Assembly: GCF_014205215.1 (NCBI RefSeq)
Contig: NZ_JACHNC010000001.1
Span: 3,725,001-3,789,000, forward strand
Source: Actinoplanes lobatus
GTDB lineage: Bacteria; Actinomycetota; Actinomycetes; Mycobacteriales; Micromonosporaceae
Reading direction: 5' to 3'
Length of the DNA: 64,000 nt
Shown here in pieces: positions 54,422-63,644 of the stretch (within the stretch, counting starts at the first letter, position 1; each line of letters starts with the position of its first letter). The notes beneath the pieces are model-generated. The model was not told the DNA's origin, did not search any database, and saw nothing but the letters and a program-made list of their open reading frames with translations. A program made the translations under genes and the position numbers.

Positions 54422-55018
54422 GTGACTGCGGCAGCCATCGACAAGAGCCGGATCCACTCGCTGACCCGACCCAACATGGTCAGCGTCGGGACCATCGTGT
54501 GGCTCTCCAGCGAGCTCATGTTCTTCGCGGCGTTGTTCGCGATGTACTTCTCCATCCGTGCGGCGGACTACTCGCTGTGGGAGGAGCACACCCCGCACCT
54601 GAACATTCCGTACGCCACGACGTTCACGGTGATTCTGGTTCTCTCGTCGGTGACCTGCCAGTTGGGTGTCTTCGCCGCGGAGAAGGGTGACGTGTTCGCG
54701 CTGCGGCGCTGGTTCACGATCACCTTCGTGATGGGCCTGATCTTCGTGCTCGGCCAGGTGAACGAGTACACCGAGCTCGTCCAGCACGGCGTCAAGATCA
54801 ACGGCGACGGGTACGGCTCGATGTTCTACCTGACGACCGGGTTCCACGGTCTGCACGTGACCGGCGGCCTGATCGCATTCATCGTCTACATGATCCGGAC
54901 GACCATGGGCCGCTTCACGCCGGCTCAGGCCACCTCGGCCATCGTCGTGTCCTACTACTGGCACTTCGTCGACGTGGTGTGGATCGCCCTGTTCGCCATG
55001 ATCTATTGGCTTCAGTAG
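54422..55018 (+). CDS. ctaE: Cytochrome c oxidase subunit III
   Basis: A 198-residue membrane subunit of the aa3 oxidase with five helices: [60 protein letters not shown] and [20 protein letters not shown]. It has the family's conserved Glu and His residues. GTG 54422 matches the usual start ([14 protein letters not shown]); the ribosome site is poor and upstream ATG codons at 54392 and 54407 are alternatives. It begins the ctaE-qcrCAB run. Confidence 0.94.
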   Translation: MTAAAIDKSRIHSLTRPNMVSVGTIVWLSSELMFFAALFAMYFSIRAADYSLWEEHTPHLNIPYATTFTVILVLSSVTCQLGVFAAEKGDVFALRRWFTITFVMGLIFVLGQVNEYTELVQHGVKINGDGYGSMFYLTTGFHGLHVTGGLIAFIVYMIRTTMGRFTPAQATSAIVVSYYWHFVDVVWIALFAMIYWLQ

Positions 55019-55066
55019 CAGCGCCGACGGCGAGGATCGCAACAACAAACCAGAGGGACATAACCC

Positions 55067-55915
55067 ATGACTTCTGACACCCCCGCCCGTAGGCGTGCCC
55101 GGGTGTTCTCCCGGCGGCGCGGTGCGCCCAGCCGGGTGCGCCGGAGGCTCGGCGCCGCGGCGCGCATGTTCGCCGCGCTGGCGCTGGCCGGCGGCGTCTA
55201 CACGGCGTTCACCCCGGGCGCCTTCGCCGAGGACAACGTCCCGCTCTCCGCTGCCGCGCAGGAGGGCAAGGCGCTCTTCGACACCAGCTGCATCACCTGT
55301 CACGGGCGTGACGGCCAGGGTGTCGACGGGCGTGGACCGAGCCTGATCGGCGTCGGCTCCGCCTCGGTGGAGTTCCAGGTCGGCACCGGCCGTATGCCGA
55401 TGGCCCGCCAGGAGGCCCAGGCCGAGCAGAAGCCGCCGCAGTTCGACGAGACCCAGACCGAGCAGCTCGGGCAGTACATCCAGGAGCTCGGCGGCGGCCC
55501 GGAGGTGCCGAAGGGCGAGCTCGTCGAGAACCTGGAGACCAACCCGGAGGCGCTGGCCGAGGGCGGCAAGCTGTTCCGGGTCAACTGCACCTCCTGCCAC
55601 GGCTTCGGTGGCGGCGGTGGCGCGCTCTCCTCGGGCAAGTTCGCCCCGAGCCTGGGCGACGCCACGGCCGAGCAGATCTACGCCGCCATGCTCACCGGCC
55701 CGCAGAACATGCCGGTCTTCGGTGACAACCAGCTCACGCCGGACCAGAAGAAGCAGATCATCACCTACATCCAGGTCCAGCTCCAGGAGGACAGGGACCC
55801 GGGCGGTCTGTTCAACCTGGGCCGTTACGGGCCGTCGACCGAGGGTATGGCCATCTTCCTGGTCGGCATCACCCTGCTGGTCTTCACGTCTCTCTGGATT
55901 GCGGGGAAGTCATGA
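55067..55915 (+). CDS. qcrC: Cytochrome bc1 complex di-haem cytochrome c subunit
   Basis: A 282-residue membrane-anchored cytochrome c with two haem sites, CITCH (about residue 75) and CTSCH (about 175). An N-terminal signal/anchor follows an Arg-rich start, and a C-terminal helix (GMAIFLVGITLLVFTSLWIA) anchors the protein. In actinobacteria this di-haem subunit replaces soluble cytochrome c and passes electrons directly to the aa3 oxidase. ATG 55067 has GAGGG upstream. It overlaps qcrA by 4 nt. Confidence 0.96.
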   Translation: MTSDTPARRRARVFSRRRGAPSRVRRRLGAAARMFAALALAGGVYTAFTPGAFAEDNVPLSAAAQEGKALFDTSCITCHGRDGQGVDGRGPSLIGVGSASVEFQVGTGRMPMARQEAQAEQKPPQFDETQTEQLGQYIQELGGGPEVPKGELVENLETNPEALAEGGKLFRVNCTSCHGFGGGGGALSSGKFAPSLGDATAEQIYAAMLTGPQNMPVFGDNQLTPDQKKQIITYIQVQLQEDRDPGGLFNLGRYGPSTEGMAIFLVGITLLVFTSLWIAGKS

Positions 55916-57015
55916 CGGCGGTCCATCACTCCGGCGAGGCCGGTACGCCGGTCGACGTCAACGACCCGCACCTGACGCGGTTCGACGTCGTCAAGGAAGG
56001 CCTCCGGCGCGACGACATCGAGATCGTCACGTACGAGTCGCACTTCCACGGGCAGAACTCCAAGGCGGAGAAGCGGGTCGTCCGCAACATCTCCTTCCTG
56101 TTCCTGCTCTCCGGCCTGTTCAGCGCGGCGTTCCTGGTCTTCTACATCGTCTGGCCGTGGGAGTTCGAGCTCGGCCACACGATGAGCGACTACTACACGC
56201 CGATCCTGGGCGTCACGCTCGGCCTCGGCCTGCTGGCGCTCGGCTTCGCGATCCTCGCCTGGGCCAAGAAGCTGCTGCCGCACGAGCTGTCCATCCAGCA
56301 GCGGCACGGCGACCCGTCGTCCGACGACGAGCGCCTGATCACCGGGCAGACCATGCTCTACGTGGCGGACGAGCTGGGCGTCCAGCGCCGGCCGCTGCTC
56401 AAGGGCGCGATCGGCCTCGGCATGCTGCCGCTCGGCCTGGCCGCCGCGGCCCCGCTGGTCGGTGGCCTGATCAAGAACCCGCACGGCGACCCCGAGCCGA
56501 TGATGTTCCGCACCGGCTTCAACCCGGTGGAGAACGGGGGCAAGCTGGTCCGCCTCACCCGTGACGACGGCACCCCGATCCGTCCCGAGGATGTCAGCAC
56601 GGGCGGCCAGATGACCGTCTTCCCGGGCATCCCGCACGGCGCCACCAACCAGCACGCCGACTCGCCGACGCTGCTCATCCACCTCCGCCCGGACGACGCG
56701 GCCGAGACCCGGAAGAACGCCGAGGCCGACGCCAACGGCCGTAACAAGGGTTCGATGTACGGCAACTACGTGGCGTACTCCAAGATCTGCACGCACGCGG
56801 GCTGCCCCGCCAGCCTCTACGAGCAGCAGACCAACCGTCTTCTCTGCCCGTGCCACCAGTCGCAGTTCCTCATCACCAACAACGCGCAGCCGGTCTTCGG
56901 ACCCGCGACCCGGCGTCTGCCGATGCTGCCGCTTACAGTGGACGAGGAAGGTTTCTTCGTGGCAGCGTCCGACTACAAGGACACCGTCGGACCTGACTTC
57001 TGGGAGCGGCCGTGA
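55912..57015 (+). CDS. qcrA: Cytochrome bc1 complex Rieske iron-sulfur subunit
   Basis: A 367-residue Rieske protein with the cluster motifs [10 protein letters not shown] and CPCHQSQF (about residues 288-310). Three membrane helices precede the Rieske domain (about 62-80, 95-115 and 165-190), the extended actinobacterial form, rather than the single helix of proteobacteria. ATG 55912 overlaps the qcrC stop, and qcrB starts inside its own end. Confidence 0.96.
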   Translation: MTAVHHSGEAGTPVDVNDPHLTRFDVVKEGLRRDDIEIVTYESHFHGQNSKAEKRVVRNISFLFLLSGLFSAAFLVFYIVWPWEFELGHTMSDYYTPILGVTLGLGLLALGFAILAWAKKLLPHELSIQQRHGDPSSDDERLITGQTMLYVADELGVQRRPLLKGAIGLGMLPLGLAAAAPLVGGLIKNPHGDPEPMMFRTGFNPVENGGKLVRLTRDDGTPIRPEDVSTGGQMTVFPGIPHGATNQHADSPTLLIHLRPDDAAETRKNAEADANGRNKGSMYGNYVAYSKICTHAGCPASLYEQQTNRLLCPCHQSQFLITNNAQPVFGPATRRLPMLPLTVDEEGFFVAASDYKDTVGPDFWERP

Positions 57016-58613
57016 AGCGCCGAAAAATCGACCTCGCAGAGGCGCCCGTCACCTTCGCCAAGGGGGTGGACGACCGGTTCCAGGCAGCCACCCCGCTGCG
57101 CGGCCTGCTGAACAAGGTCTTCCCGGACCACTGGTCCTTCCTGCTCGGCGAGATCGCCCTGTTCTCGTTCATCGTGCTGCTGCTCAGCGGCGTGTTCCTC
57201 ACCCTCTTCTTCGACCCGTCGATGACGGAGGTGGCGTACGACGGCTCCTACCTGGGCCTGCGCGGCGTCGAGATGTCGAGGGCCTACGCGTCCACGCTGG
57301 ACCTGTCGTTCGAGGTCCGCGGCGGCCTCTTCATGCGGCAGATGCACCACTGGGCGGCGCTGCTGTTCATGGCGTCGATCATCGTGCACATGGCCCGCGT
57401 CTTCTTCACCGGCGCGTTCCGCAAGCCGCGTGAGATCAACTGGGTCATCGGCGTCCTGCTCTTCCTGCTGGGCTTCTTCGCCGGCTTCACCGGTTACTCG
57501 CTCCCGGACGACGGCCTCTCCGGCACCGGTCTCCGCATCGCCTCGGCGATCATGCTGACCATCCCGGTCATCGGCACCTGGCTCTCGGCGGCGATCTTCG
57601 GCGGCGAGTTCCCCGGCGAGCTGATCATCGGCCGGTTCTACATCGCGCACGTGCTGCTCATCCCGGGCATCCTGCTCGCGCTGATCGCGGCCCACCTGGG
57701 CATCGTGTTCAAGCAGAAGCACACCCAGTGGCCGGGCCCGCTGCGCACCAACGAGAACGTGGTCGGCGAGCGGATGTTCCCGCGCTACGCGATGAAGCAG
57801 GGCGGCTTCTTCATGGCCGTCTTCGGTGTCATCGCGCTGATGGCCGGCATGTTCCAGATCAACCCGATCTGGCTCTTCGGGCCGTACCGCGCGGCCGAGG
57901 TGTCGTCGGCCTCGCAGCCCGACTTCTACGTCATGTTCATGGACGGTCTCGTCCGGCTCATGCCGAACTGGCAGATCTACATCGGCAACTACAGCATCCC
58001 GCCGATGTTCTGGCCGGCCGTCGTGGGCCTGGGCGCGCTGTTCACCCTGCCCATGGCGTACCCGTGGCTGGAAGCGCGCAAGCTCAAGGACAAGCGCACC
58101 CACCACCTGCTCGAGCGTCCGCGGGACAACCCGGAGCGCGTCGGCATCGGCATGATGTCGCTGACGTTCTTCCTGGTCGCCACGCTCTCCGGCGCCAACG
58201 ACGTGATCGCGGACAAGTTCCACATCAGCTTGAACGCGATGACCTGGGCGGGCCGCATCGGCCTGGTCATCCTGCCGCCGCTGGCCTACTACATCGCGTT
58301 CCGCATCTGCCTCGGTCTGCAGCAGCACGACCGCCAGGTGCTGGCGCACGGCGTCGAGACCGGCATCATCAAGCGTCTCCCGAACGGCCAGTTCGTCGAG
58401 ATCCACCAGCCGCTCGGCCCGGTCGACGACCACGGCCACCCGATCCCGCTGGAGTACGCCGGCTGGGTCGTCCCGAAGAAGATGAACCGCATCGGCGCCC
58501 TGGCTCCGGCGATCAAGGGCTTCTTCTTCCCGGTCGAGAAGCCGGCCGAGATCCCGGTCTCGCCGGCCGTGGGTGGCCCCGCGAAGCGCGAGGAGATCAA
58601 GTCCGGCCACTGA
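57012..58613 (+). CDS. qcrB: Cytochrome bc1 complex cytochrome b subunit
   Basis: A 533-residue cytochrome b with the haem ligands in [20 protein letters not shown] and [20 protein letters not shown], quinol-site [11 protein letters not shown] (PDxx region) and an extended C-terminal domain. GTG 57012 overlaps qcrA by 4 nt. The actinobacterial form carries the extra C-terminal stretch seen here (residues about 420-533). A terminator follows. Together with ctaE, ctaC and ctaF it gives the bc1-aa3 supercomplex, except subunit I. Confidence 0.96.
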   Translation: MKRRKIDLAEAPVTFAKGVDDRFQAATPLRGLLNKVFPDHWSFLLGEIALFSFIVLLLSGVFLTLFFDPSMTEVAYDGSYLGLRGVEMSRAYASTLDLSFEVRGGLFMRQMHHWAALLFMASIIVHMARVFFTGAFRKPREINWVIGVLLFLLGFFAGFTGYSLPDDGLSGTGLRIASAIMLTIPVIGTWLSAAIFGGEFPGELIIGRFYIAHVLLIPGILLALIAAHLGIVFKQKHTQWPGPLRTNENVVGERMFPRYAMKQGGFFMAVFGVIALMAGMFQINPIWLFGPYRAAEVSSASQPDFYVMFMDGLVRLMPNWQIYIGNYSIPPMFWPAVVGLGALFTLPMAYPWLEARKLKDKRTHHLLERPRDNPERVGIGMMSLTFFLVATLSGANDVIADKFHISLNAMTWAGRIGLVILPPLAYYIAFRICLGLQQHDRQVLAHGVETGIIKRLPNGQFVEIHQPLGPVDDHGHPIPLEYAGWVVPKKMNRIGALAPAIKGFFFPVEKPAEIPVSPAVGGPAKREEIKSGH

Positions 58614-58631
58614 GGCCGGGTGTCACTCTCC

Positions 58632-58675
58632 GGAAGGCCCGTCAGGCATCTGCCCGGCGGGCCTTCCCCCTTTTC
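58632..58675 (+). terminator. Terminator after qcrB
   Basis: GGAAGGCCCG (58632-58641) pairs with CGGGCCTTCC (58658-58667) and is followed by CCCTTTT. It lies 19 nt after the qcrB stop. The remainder of the 170-bp gap holds no gene. Confidence 0.85.
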
Positions 58676-58783
58676 CCGGTACGGGCAATGCCCGCCCCCG
58701 AACGCATCACCGGAGTCCCGCCGAGCCACGCGAGGCGCTGCCCGCTCCCGGCCGCGGCGCGCCCGCCGGGCCGGAGCGGGTGG

Positions 58784-59866
58784 TCACCCGCCCGGTACGA
58801 CCGTCACGCGGTCTTCCTCGGTGAGAAGGCCGACGAGGTAGTCGACCTCGTCGCCGCCGAGGCTCGTCCGGGCCACCGGGAAGTGGCTCCACTCCAGGCG
58901 GAACGGGGTGGTGGCCCCCCACCGGCCGCGGAGGCAGTCGTCGACGGCGTCGAGGTTCCAGCCGAAGTAGCCGCCGGGGCCGTTGATCGCCTCACCGAGC
59001 GCGCAGTAGAAGCCGTTCACGTCGGTCACGTACCGGCCGTCCAGCCGGTGGACCGCGCCCGCCGGCCGGTCCGGGGAGTCGTGCCGGTGGCCGGCCAGGG
59101 CCAGGCGCAGCCACTCGTGACGCATCGCGGTGTCCAGGGCATGCCAGGTGCCCGGTGCGCTGGGCCGCCGCTCCAGCCAGTCGTCCCACAGGGTCCGTGC
59201 CGCCGCCGGAATCGGATCGGTCATTCCGCCGTCGAGGTCGACGTCGAACAGGTCCGGGCCGAGCGGGGACGGCCGGACCGCCGCCACGTCCGCGAACACT
59301 CCCGGTTCGAGGGTGCGCAGCTCACGGCCGTCGGCGGCCCGGCCGGAGATGGAGGCGCTGATCCGCAGGCGCCCCGGGCGCCATGTCGCCAGCCGCTCCC
59401 GGAGCCACGGCTCCGGCCGGAAACCGATCAGGCGCACGTCGGGCGGCTCCAGCTCCGGCCGCGGCCGGTAGACGCCCTCGACGGCTCGGCAGCGGGCCAG
59501 CGTGGTGTCGTCGGGCAGGCTGAGCCGGAACCCGTCGACGGGGACGGCCGGCATCTCGGCTTCCGGCCGCAGATGCCGCTCGGTGTGCACCCGGCCGGTC
59601 AGCTCGACCCGGCCGTCGGCGGCGCCCACCACGGTCACGTCCCGGAGCCACGTGTCGTGCGGCGGGGCCTCCAGGCACACCTCGCCGAGCCGGGCCCGCA
59701 GGCCCGGCCCGGGATCGCAGTCCACCAGCGCGAACCGTTCCAGGCCGGGCTCGGGCAGATCGGCGAACAGCCCGTCGATCTCGGCGCACGTCCCGACCGG
59801 CCGGGACAGCTCGGGGTCGGGTATGTCGTCGCTGTACTCGTCGGTCAGCAGCCAGAGCGGGCGCAA
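58784..59866 (-). CDS. Protein with C-terminal barstar-like domain
   Basis: A 360-residue acidic protein. Residues about 270-350 match the barstar (ribonuclease inhibitor) fold: VTDVNGFYCALGEAING, then YFGWNLDAVDDCLRG with the family's NxDAxxDxL pattern, then a strand ending FRLEWSHFPVAR. Residues 1-265 are several beta-rich stretches I cannot assign (VELTGRVHTERHLRPE). Barstar-domain proteins are immunity or antitoxin partners of barnase-type RNases, but no such RNase lies next door. It precedes nothing else in its run; an AsnC-type gene is upstream by 2 nt. Confidence 0.75.
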   Translation of the reverse strand: MRPLWLLTDEYSDDIPDPELSRPVGTCAEIDGLFADLPEPGLERFALVDCDPGPGLRARLGEVCLEAPPHDTWLRDVTVVGAADGRVELTGRVHTERHLRPEAEMPAVPVDGFRLSLPDDTTLARCRAVEGVYRPRPELEPPDVRLIGFRPEPWLRERLATWRPGRLRISASISGRAADGRELRTLEPGVFADVAAVRPSPLGPDLFDVDLDGGMTDPIPAAARTLWDDWLERRPSAPGTWHALDTAMRHEWLRLALAGHRHDSPDRPAGAVHRLDGRYVTDVNGFYCALGEAINGPGGYFGWNLDAVDDCLRGRWGATTPFRLEWSHFPVARTSLGGDEVDYLVGLLTEEDRVTVVPGG

Positions 59867-59868
59867 CG

Positions 59869-60156
59869 TCAGTCGGCGTCCGGCAGGCCGATGGCGAAGG
59901 CGTCCTCGAGGTCGTGCTTCGAGTAGGCGCGGAAGGCCACGAACGTCTCGCTGTTGATCACGCCGGGCGTCTTGGAGATCCGGCCCGCGATCACCTCGGC
60001 GATGTCGTCGAAGTGCGGCACCCGGACGATCGCGATCAGGTCCACGCCTCCGGCCACGGAGTAGACCTCACTGACCCCGTCCAGTGCGGCCAGCGCCTCG
60101 GCCACCTCCGGAATCGAGTCGGTCGCGCAGTCGATGTGGACGATCGCGGTGTTCAC
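59869..60156 (-). CDS. Lrp/AsnC ligand-binding domain protein without DNA-binding part
   Basis: A 95-residue protein consisting only of the RAM/effector domain: MNTAIVHIDCATDSIPEVAE, ALDGVSEVYSVAGGVDLIAI, GRISKTPGVINSETFVAFRA. There is no helix-turn-helix. GTG 60156 has GAGGAG upstream. Stand-alone effector domains oligomerise and bind small molecules; a role as a partner of full-length Lrp proteins is a guess. Often found beside trpD and qcr genes in actinobacteria. Confidence 0.88.
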   Translation of the reverse strand: MNTAIVHIDCATDSIPEVAEALAALDGVSEVYSVAGGVDLIAIVRVPHFDDIAEVIAGRISKTPGVINSETFVAFRAYSKHDLEDAFAIGLPDAD

Positions 60157-60234
60157 CAGCGCACTCCTCGTCTCTGAGGACAAAAGTGGGACGCGCTCAT
60201 GCTATGCCCACCCGGCCCCGCCCCGCATACGCCC

Positions 60235-61098
60235 TCAGACCTGGACGGTCAGGCCGGTGGCCGTGCGGATGGCGCCGACGAGATGTTCGCCGGGGGCGAC
60301 GTGGGCGCCCGGCCAGAGAACCGAGCGGACCACCGACCCCTCGACGACCGAGCCGGCGCCGAGCACCGACTCGGTGGCCGCGCCGGTGACCCGGGCCGAG
60401 GCATCGGCCAGGGTGGCGGCGGCGGCCGCGTGCATGTTGGCGGCCAGATAGTCGGCGGGCGTGCCGGTGTCCAGGTAGAAACCCCGGTAGCCGATCAGCT
60501 CCAGCTCACCGGCCGCCTCGGCGGGGCGCCACACGGTCCGGACGAGGCTGCTGTCCACGTCGGCCAGGTCCTTGGCGTAGCGCCACGGGATGAGCGAGAG
60601 ACCGGCGAACCGGTGGCCGCTGAAGCCGCCGCTCTCCCCGGGGCGGCACGGCATGGTCAGCATCCGGACCGTCTCGCCGGACCATCCGTCCAGCAGCGCC
60701 GCGACGTCCTTGCCCGGGTCACGGACCGGATCGTGCAGGTAGGCGTCGGCGTTCCCGGCCAGGACGGCGCGGCCGTCGATCCATGGGCGCAGCCGGCCGA
60801 TGCCGCCGGAGGTGCCGATCGGGCCGTCCGGCTCCACCGACAGGTGGGCGCGGTGGCCGACGTGGGCCACCACCTGCGCCGCCAGGTAGGCGGCGTTCAC
60901 CGCGACGGTGTCCGGCCCGGACAGGCCGAGCCCGGAGAACCTTCGCAGGGCGTGATCGAGCAGCGGCAGGTTGCCGACCGGGCAGAGAGCCTTGGGCAGC
61001 GTCTCGGTGAGCGGGCGCAGGCGCCGCCCCTCGCCGGCCGCCAGCACGACCCCGCACAGCGGCGCGGGCGAGGGGGAGGAGATGGGGGGAGTCGTCAC
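60235..61098 (-). CDS. Sugar nucleotidyltransferase (mannose-1-phosphate guanylyltransferase-like)
   Basis: A 287-residue nucleotidyltransferase. The N-terminal GVVLAAGEGRRLRPLTETLP with PKALCPVGNLPLL is the NTP-binding signature. IGTSGGIGRLRPW and LAGNADAYL hold the metal site. The C-terminus (about 228-287) has hexapeptide-like left-handed helix turns (GAGSVVEGSVVRSVLWPGAHV). GDP-mannose formation is likely but other sugar-1-phosphates are possible. GTG 61098 is 1 nt after the NUDIX stop, so the two are coupled. Confidence 0.85.
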   Translation of the reverse strand: MTTPPISSPSPAPLCGVVLAAGEGRRLRPLTETLPKALCPVGNLPLLDHALRRFSGLGLSGPDTVAVNAAYLAAQVVAHVGHRAHLSVEPDGPIGTSGGIGRLRPWIDGRAVLAGNADAYLHDPVRDPGKDVAALLDGWSGETVRMLTMPCRPGESGGFSGHRFAGLSLIPWRYAKDLADVDSSLVRTVWRPAEAAGELELIGYRGFYLDTGTPADYLAANMHAAAAATLADASARVTGAATESVLGAGSVVEGSVVRSVLWPGAHVAPGEHLVGAIRTATGLTVQV

Positions 61099-61099
61099 G

Positions 61100-61666
61100 T
61101 CACTCGCCGGAGGCCGGGAACGGGACGTGGTAGCGGCCGGCCGGGATGGACGGCGGCAGTTCGCCGGCGCGCGGCCCCAGACCGTAGATGCCGAGCAGCC
61201 GGGCGGTGGGCCAGGTCAGGTCCGGCAGGTCGTCGACCGGGAACCAGCGGGCCTCCAGGACCTCGCCGCCGTCGACCGCCAGGGGGGTGCTCGACGCCGG
61301 CACCGAGCCGAACCAGACGGTGTCGACCACGCCACCGTTCGGGTGGACGATCGCGTTCGGGTTGCCGGGCGTCAGATCGCCGGGCTCCACGCGTACCCCC
61401 GCCTCTTCGAAAAGCTCGCGGGCGGCACCCACCGCGGGCAGTTCGCGGCGCTTGAGGAGGCCGGCCGGAAGGCCCCAGCCGCGGCCCGGCGGCTGGCGCA
61501 GCAGGAGGATGCGCCGGGGGCCGTCCGTCTCCGCATCGCTGATGATCGTCACCGCGCCGACCAGGTACTTGGGCGAGACCATCCGGGCCACGTGCCGGCG
61601 GACCGGGAGTGGCAGCCCGTAGAAGGCCTGATACGCGAGGCCGCGGATCTGCCGGGGAATGTTCAC
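61100..61666 (-). CDS. NUDIX hydrolase
   Basis: A 188-residue protein with the Nudix box in GLLKRRELPAVGAARELFEE followed by AGV, i.e. G-x5-E-x7-REL-x-EE-x-G-V, all catalytic residues present. The surrounding fold (VTIISDAETDGPRRILLLRQ) fits ADP-ribose or nucleotide-sugar pyrophosphatases. The preceding region (VRRHVARMVSPKYLVGA) is a family-specific N-terminal extension. Adjacent to the nucleotidyltransferase, so nucleotide-sugar housekeeping is an inference. Confidence 0.88.
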   Translation of the reverse strand: MNIPRQIRGLAYQAFYGLPLPVRRHVARMVSPKYLVGAVTIISDAETDGPRRILLLRQPPGRGWGLPAGLLKRRELPAVGAARELFEEAGVRVEPGDLTPGNPNAIVHPNGGVVDTVWFGSVPASSTPLAVDGGEVLEARWFPVDDLPDLTWPTARLLGIYGLGPRAGELPPSIPAGRYHVPFPASGE

Positions 61667-61697
61667 GGCGTAAGGCTAACGGGGGAGGCTGTGCGGC

Positions 61698-63482
61698 TCA
61701 GTCGGGGTGGTCGACGAGGGCGATGAGCTGCTCGACGACCGCGTCCGGTTCGAGATTGCGCTCGCAGACGGCGACCAGCAGCGTCTCCAGGTCGGGGTAG
61801 CCGAGTTCCTCGGCGAGCCGGCGCAGCGGAACCTCGCTGGCCAGGCCCCGGTCGTGCTTGCGGAGGGTGAGCCCGATGGTGGCCCGGCCCAGGCGGACCT
61901 TGTCGGCGATGCTGATGCCCGGCTCGTTCTTCTCGTCGAAGAACTGTTTGATCTGCATCTGCGCCTGGCTGGACTTGACGAAACCGAGCCACTCCCTGCG
62001 GGGGCCACGCGGCACGCTGGGCTCGGTCTCGACATGGCCGTCGGACTCGGAGAAGACCTCGACGACGTCACCGTCGCGGAGGGGGGAGCTGAGGGGGGCG
62101 AGACGTCCGTTGATGGTGGCGGCGAGGCACTGGTCGCCCTGTCGCGGGCCCAACTCGTACGCCAGGTCTACCGGGGTGGACTGACTGGGGAGTTCGTAGG
62201 CGTTGCCGTGAGCGAAGACCGTGATCTGTCCCTCGGCGAGGTCACATCGGAGCGAGTCGAGGAACTGTGCCGCGTCCGTCGTGTCCTGTTGCCAGTCGAG
62301 TACTCGTTTCAGCCAGGTCAGCTGGTCGGCGCCGGGTGGCTCGTCGGCCACCTTGGGATATCGGTAGCTGGTGGCGACGCCGTACTCCGAGTAGCGGTGC
62401 ATGGTCTTGGTGCGGATCAGCACCTCGACCAGCTTGCCCTCCGGGCCCACCACGGTGGTGTGCAGAGATCGGTACAGGTTGTTCTTCGGCGAGGCGATGA
62501 AGTCCTTGAACCGGCCGGCCACCGGTCGCCAGCGCCCGTGGACGGCGCCGAGAGCGGCGTAGCAGTCGGTGTCCGGGCCGTCCACCACCACGGCGATCCG
62601 GGGAAGATCGAGGGGTACGGTGTGCCCGCCCGCGACCGTGTCCTTCCAGATCGAGTAGTAGTGCCGGGGACGCGGGGTCACCTCGGCGGTCACCCGGGAG
62701 CGGCGCAGCGCGGACCGGGCGTGGTGCGAGACGTCGGTGAGGTAGTCGTCCCAGCCGGGGCGGTTCCTCACGTGCTCGTCGATGCGGGCGTACGCGTCCG
62801 GCTCGAGGTGGAAGAGCACCACGTCGTCGAGGTCGCGCTTGAGGGCCTGGATGCCGAGCCGGTCGCAGAGCGGGACGAGCACGTCCAGCGTGGCCGTGGC
62901 GATCCGGGCCCGGGAGGCGGTGGAGCGGGCGCCCAGCGTGCGCATGTTGTGCAACCGGTCGGCCAGTTTGATGATCAGGACCCGGACGTCCTTGCCGGCC
63001 GCGACGATCATCTTGCGGATCGTCTCGCCCTCGGCGGCCTTCCCGTAATACGCCTTGTCGAACTTGGTCACGCCGTCGACCAGGTGGGCCACCTCGGGGC
63101 CGAAGTCGCCCTGGAGCGCCTCCAGCGTGTAACTGGTGTCCTCCACCGTGTCGTGCAGCAGCGCGGCGACCAGGGTGGTGGTGTCCATGCCCAGCTCGGC
63201 GCAGATCTGCGCGACCGCCAGGGGATGAGTGATGTACGGATCGCCGCTCTTGCGGAACTGGCCGCGGTGCATGCTCTCCGCGATCGCGTAGCTGCGGCGC
63301 AGCACGGCGACGTCGGCGGAGGAATGGATGCTGCGGTGCGTGCGGGCCAGGGTCGCGACCGGATCGTCGTCGTCGCCCTGGAAGCTGAACAGCGAGCGCA
63401 GCCGCCGCGTGAAGGAGAGGTCCTGGGACGTGGTCGGCAGGGCATGACCGAAGGCGGCGCCGTGGCCGGCGTCGACGTCCAC
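61698..63482 (-). CDS. RelA/SpoT homologue without C-terminal regulatory domains
   Basis: A 594-residue RSH protein. HD domain about 55-205 with HRGQFRKSGDPYITHP, LLHDTVED and KLADRLHNMRTL, the hydrolase motifs. Synthetase-like domain about 265-400 with CYAALGAVHGRWRPVAGRFK, ASPKNNLYRSLHTTVVGPEG and EVLIRTKTMHR. TGS domain about 425-485 (ITVFAHGNAYELPSQSTPVD). No ACT domain follows, and the total is 150-200 residues short of full Rel. The synthetase nucleotide loop (TPRPRHYYSIWKD) departs from the GRxKxxYSIYxKM form. Likely a second RSH with alarmone hydrolase activity; synthetase activity is uncertain. Confidence 0.88.
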   Translation of the reverse strand: MDVDAGHGAAFGHALPTTSQDLSFTRRLRSLFSFQGDDDDPVATLARTHRSIHSSADVAVLRRSYAIAESMHRGQFRKSGDPYITHPLAVAQICAELGMDTTTLVAALLHDTVEDTSYTLEALQGDFGPEVAHLVDGVTKFDKAYYGKAAEGETIRKMIVAAGKDVRVLIIKLADRLHNMRTLGARSTASRARIATATLDVLVPLCDRLGIQALKRDLDDVVLFHLEPDAYARIDEHVRNRPGWDDYLTDVSHHARSALRRSRVTAEVTPRPRHYYSIWKDTVAGGHTVPLDLPRIAVVVDGPDTDCYAALGAVHGRWRPVAGRFKDFIASPKNNLYRSLHTTVVGPEGKLVEVLIRTKTMHRYSEYGVATSYRYPKVADEPPGADQLTWLKRVLDWQQDTTDAAQFLDSLRCDLAEGQITVFAHGNAYELPSQSTPVDLAYELGPRQGDQCLAATINGRLAPLSSPLRDGDVVEVFSESDGHVETEPSVPRGPRREWLGFVKSSQAQMQIKQFFDEKNEPGISIADKVRLGRATIGLTLRKHDRGLASEVPLRRLAEELGYPDLETLLVAVCERNLEPDAVVEQLIALVDHPD

Positions 63483-63644
63483 CCGGACACCCCCTCACCG
63501 ATCGCCCGCGAATCAACTGATGCGCGGAGTCGCCTCGCGTTTCGCTGCCGCAAGAGAATCATCGGAAGGGTCCGCTCGCCAAGGCGCCGGCCCACAAATG
63601 TGACGAACTATTACCGGGATTCTTTTGCTTCAGTTGCGCGTGCC

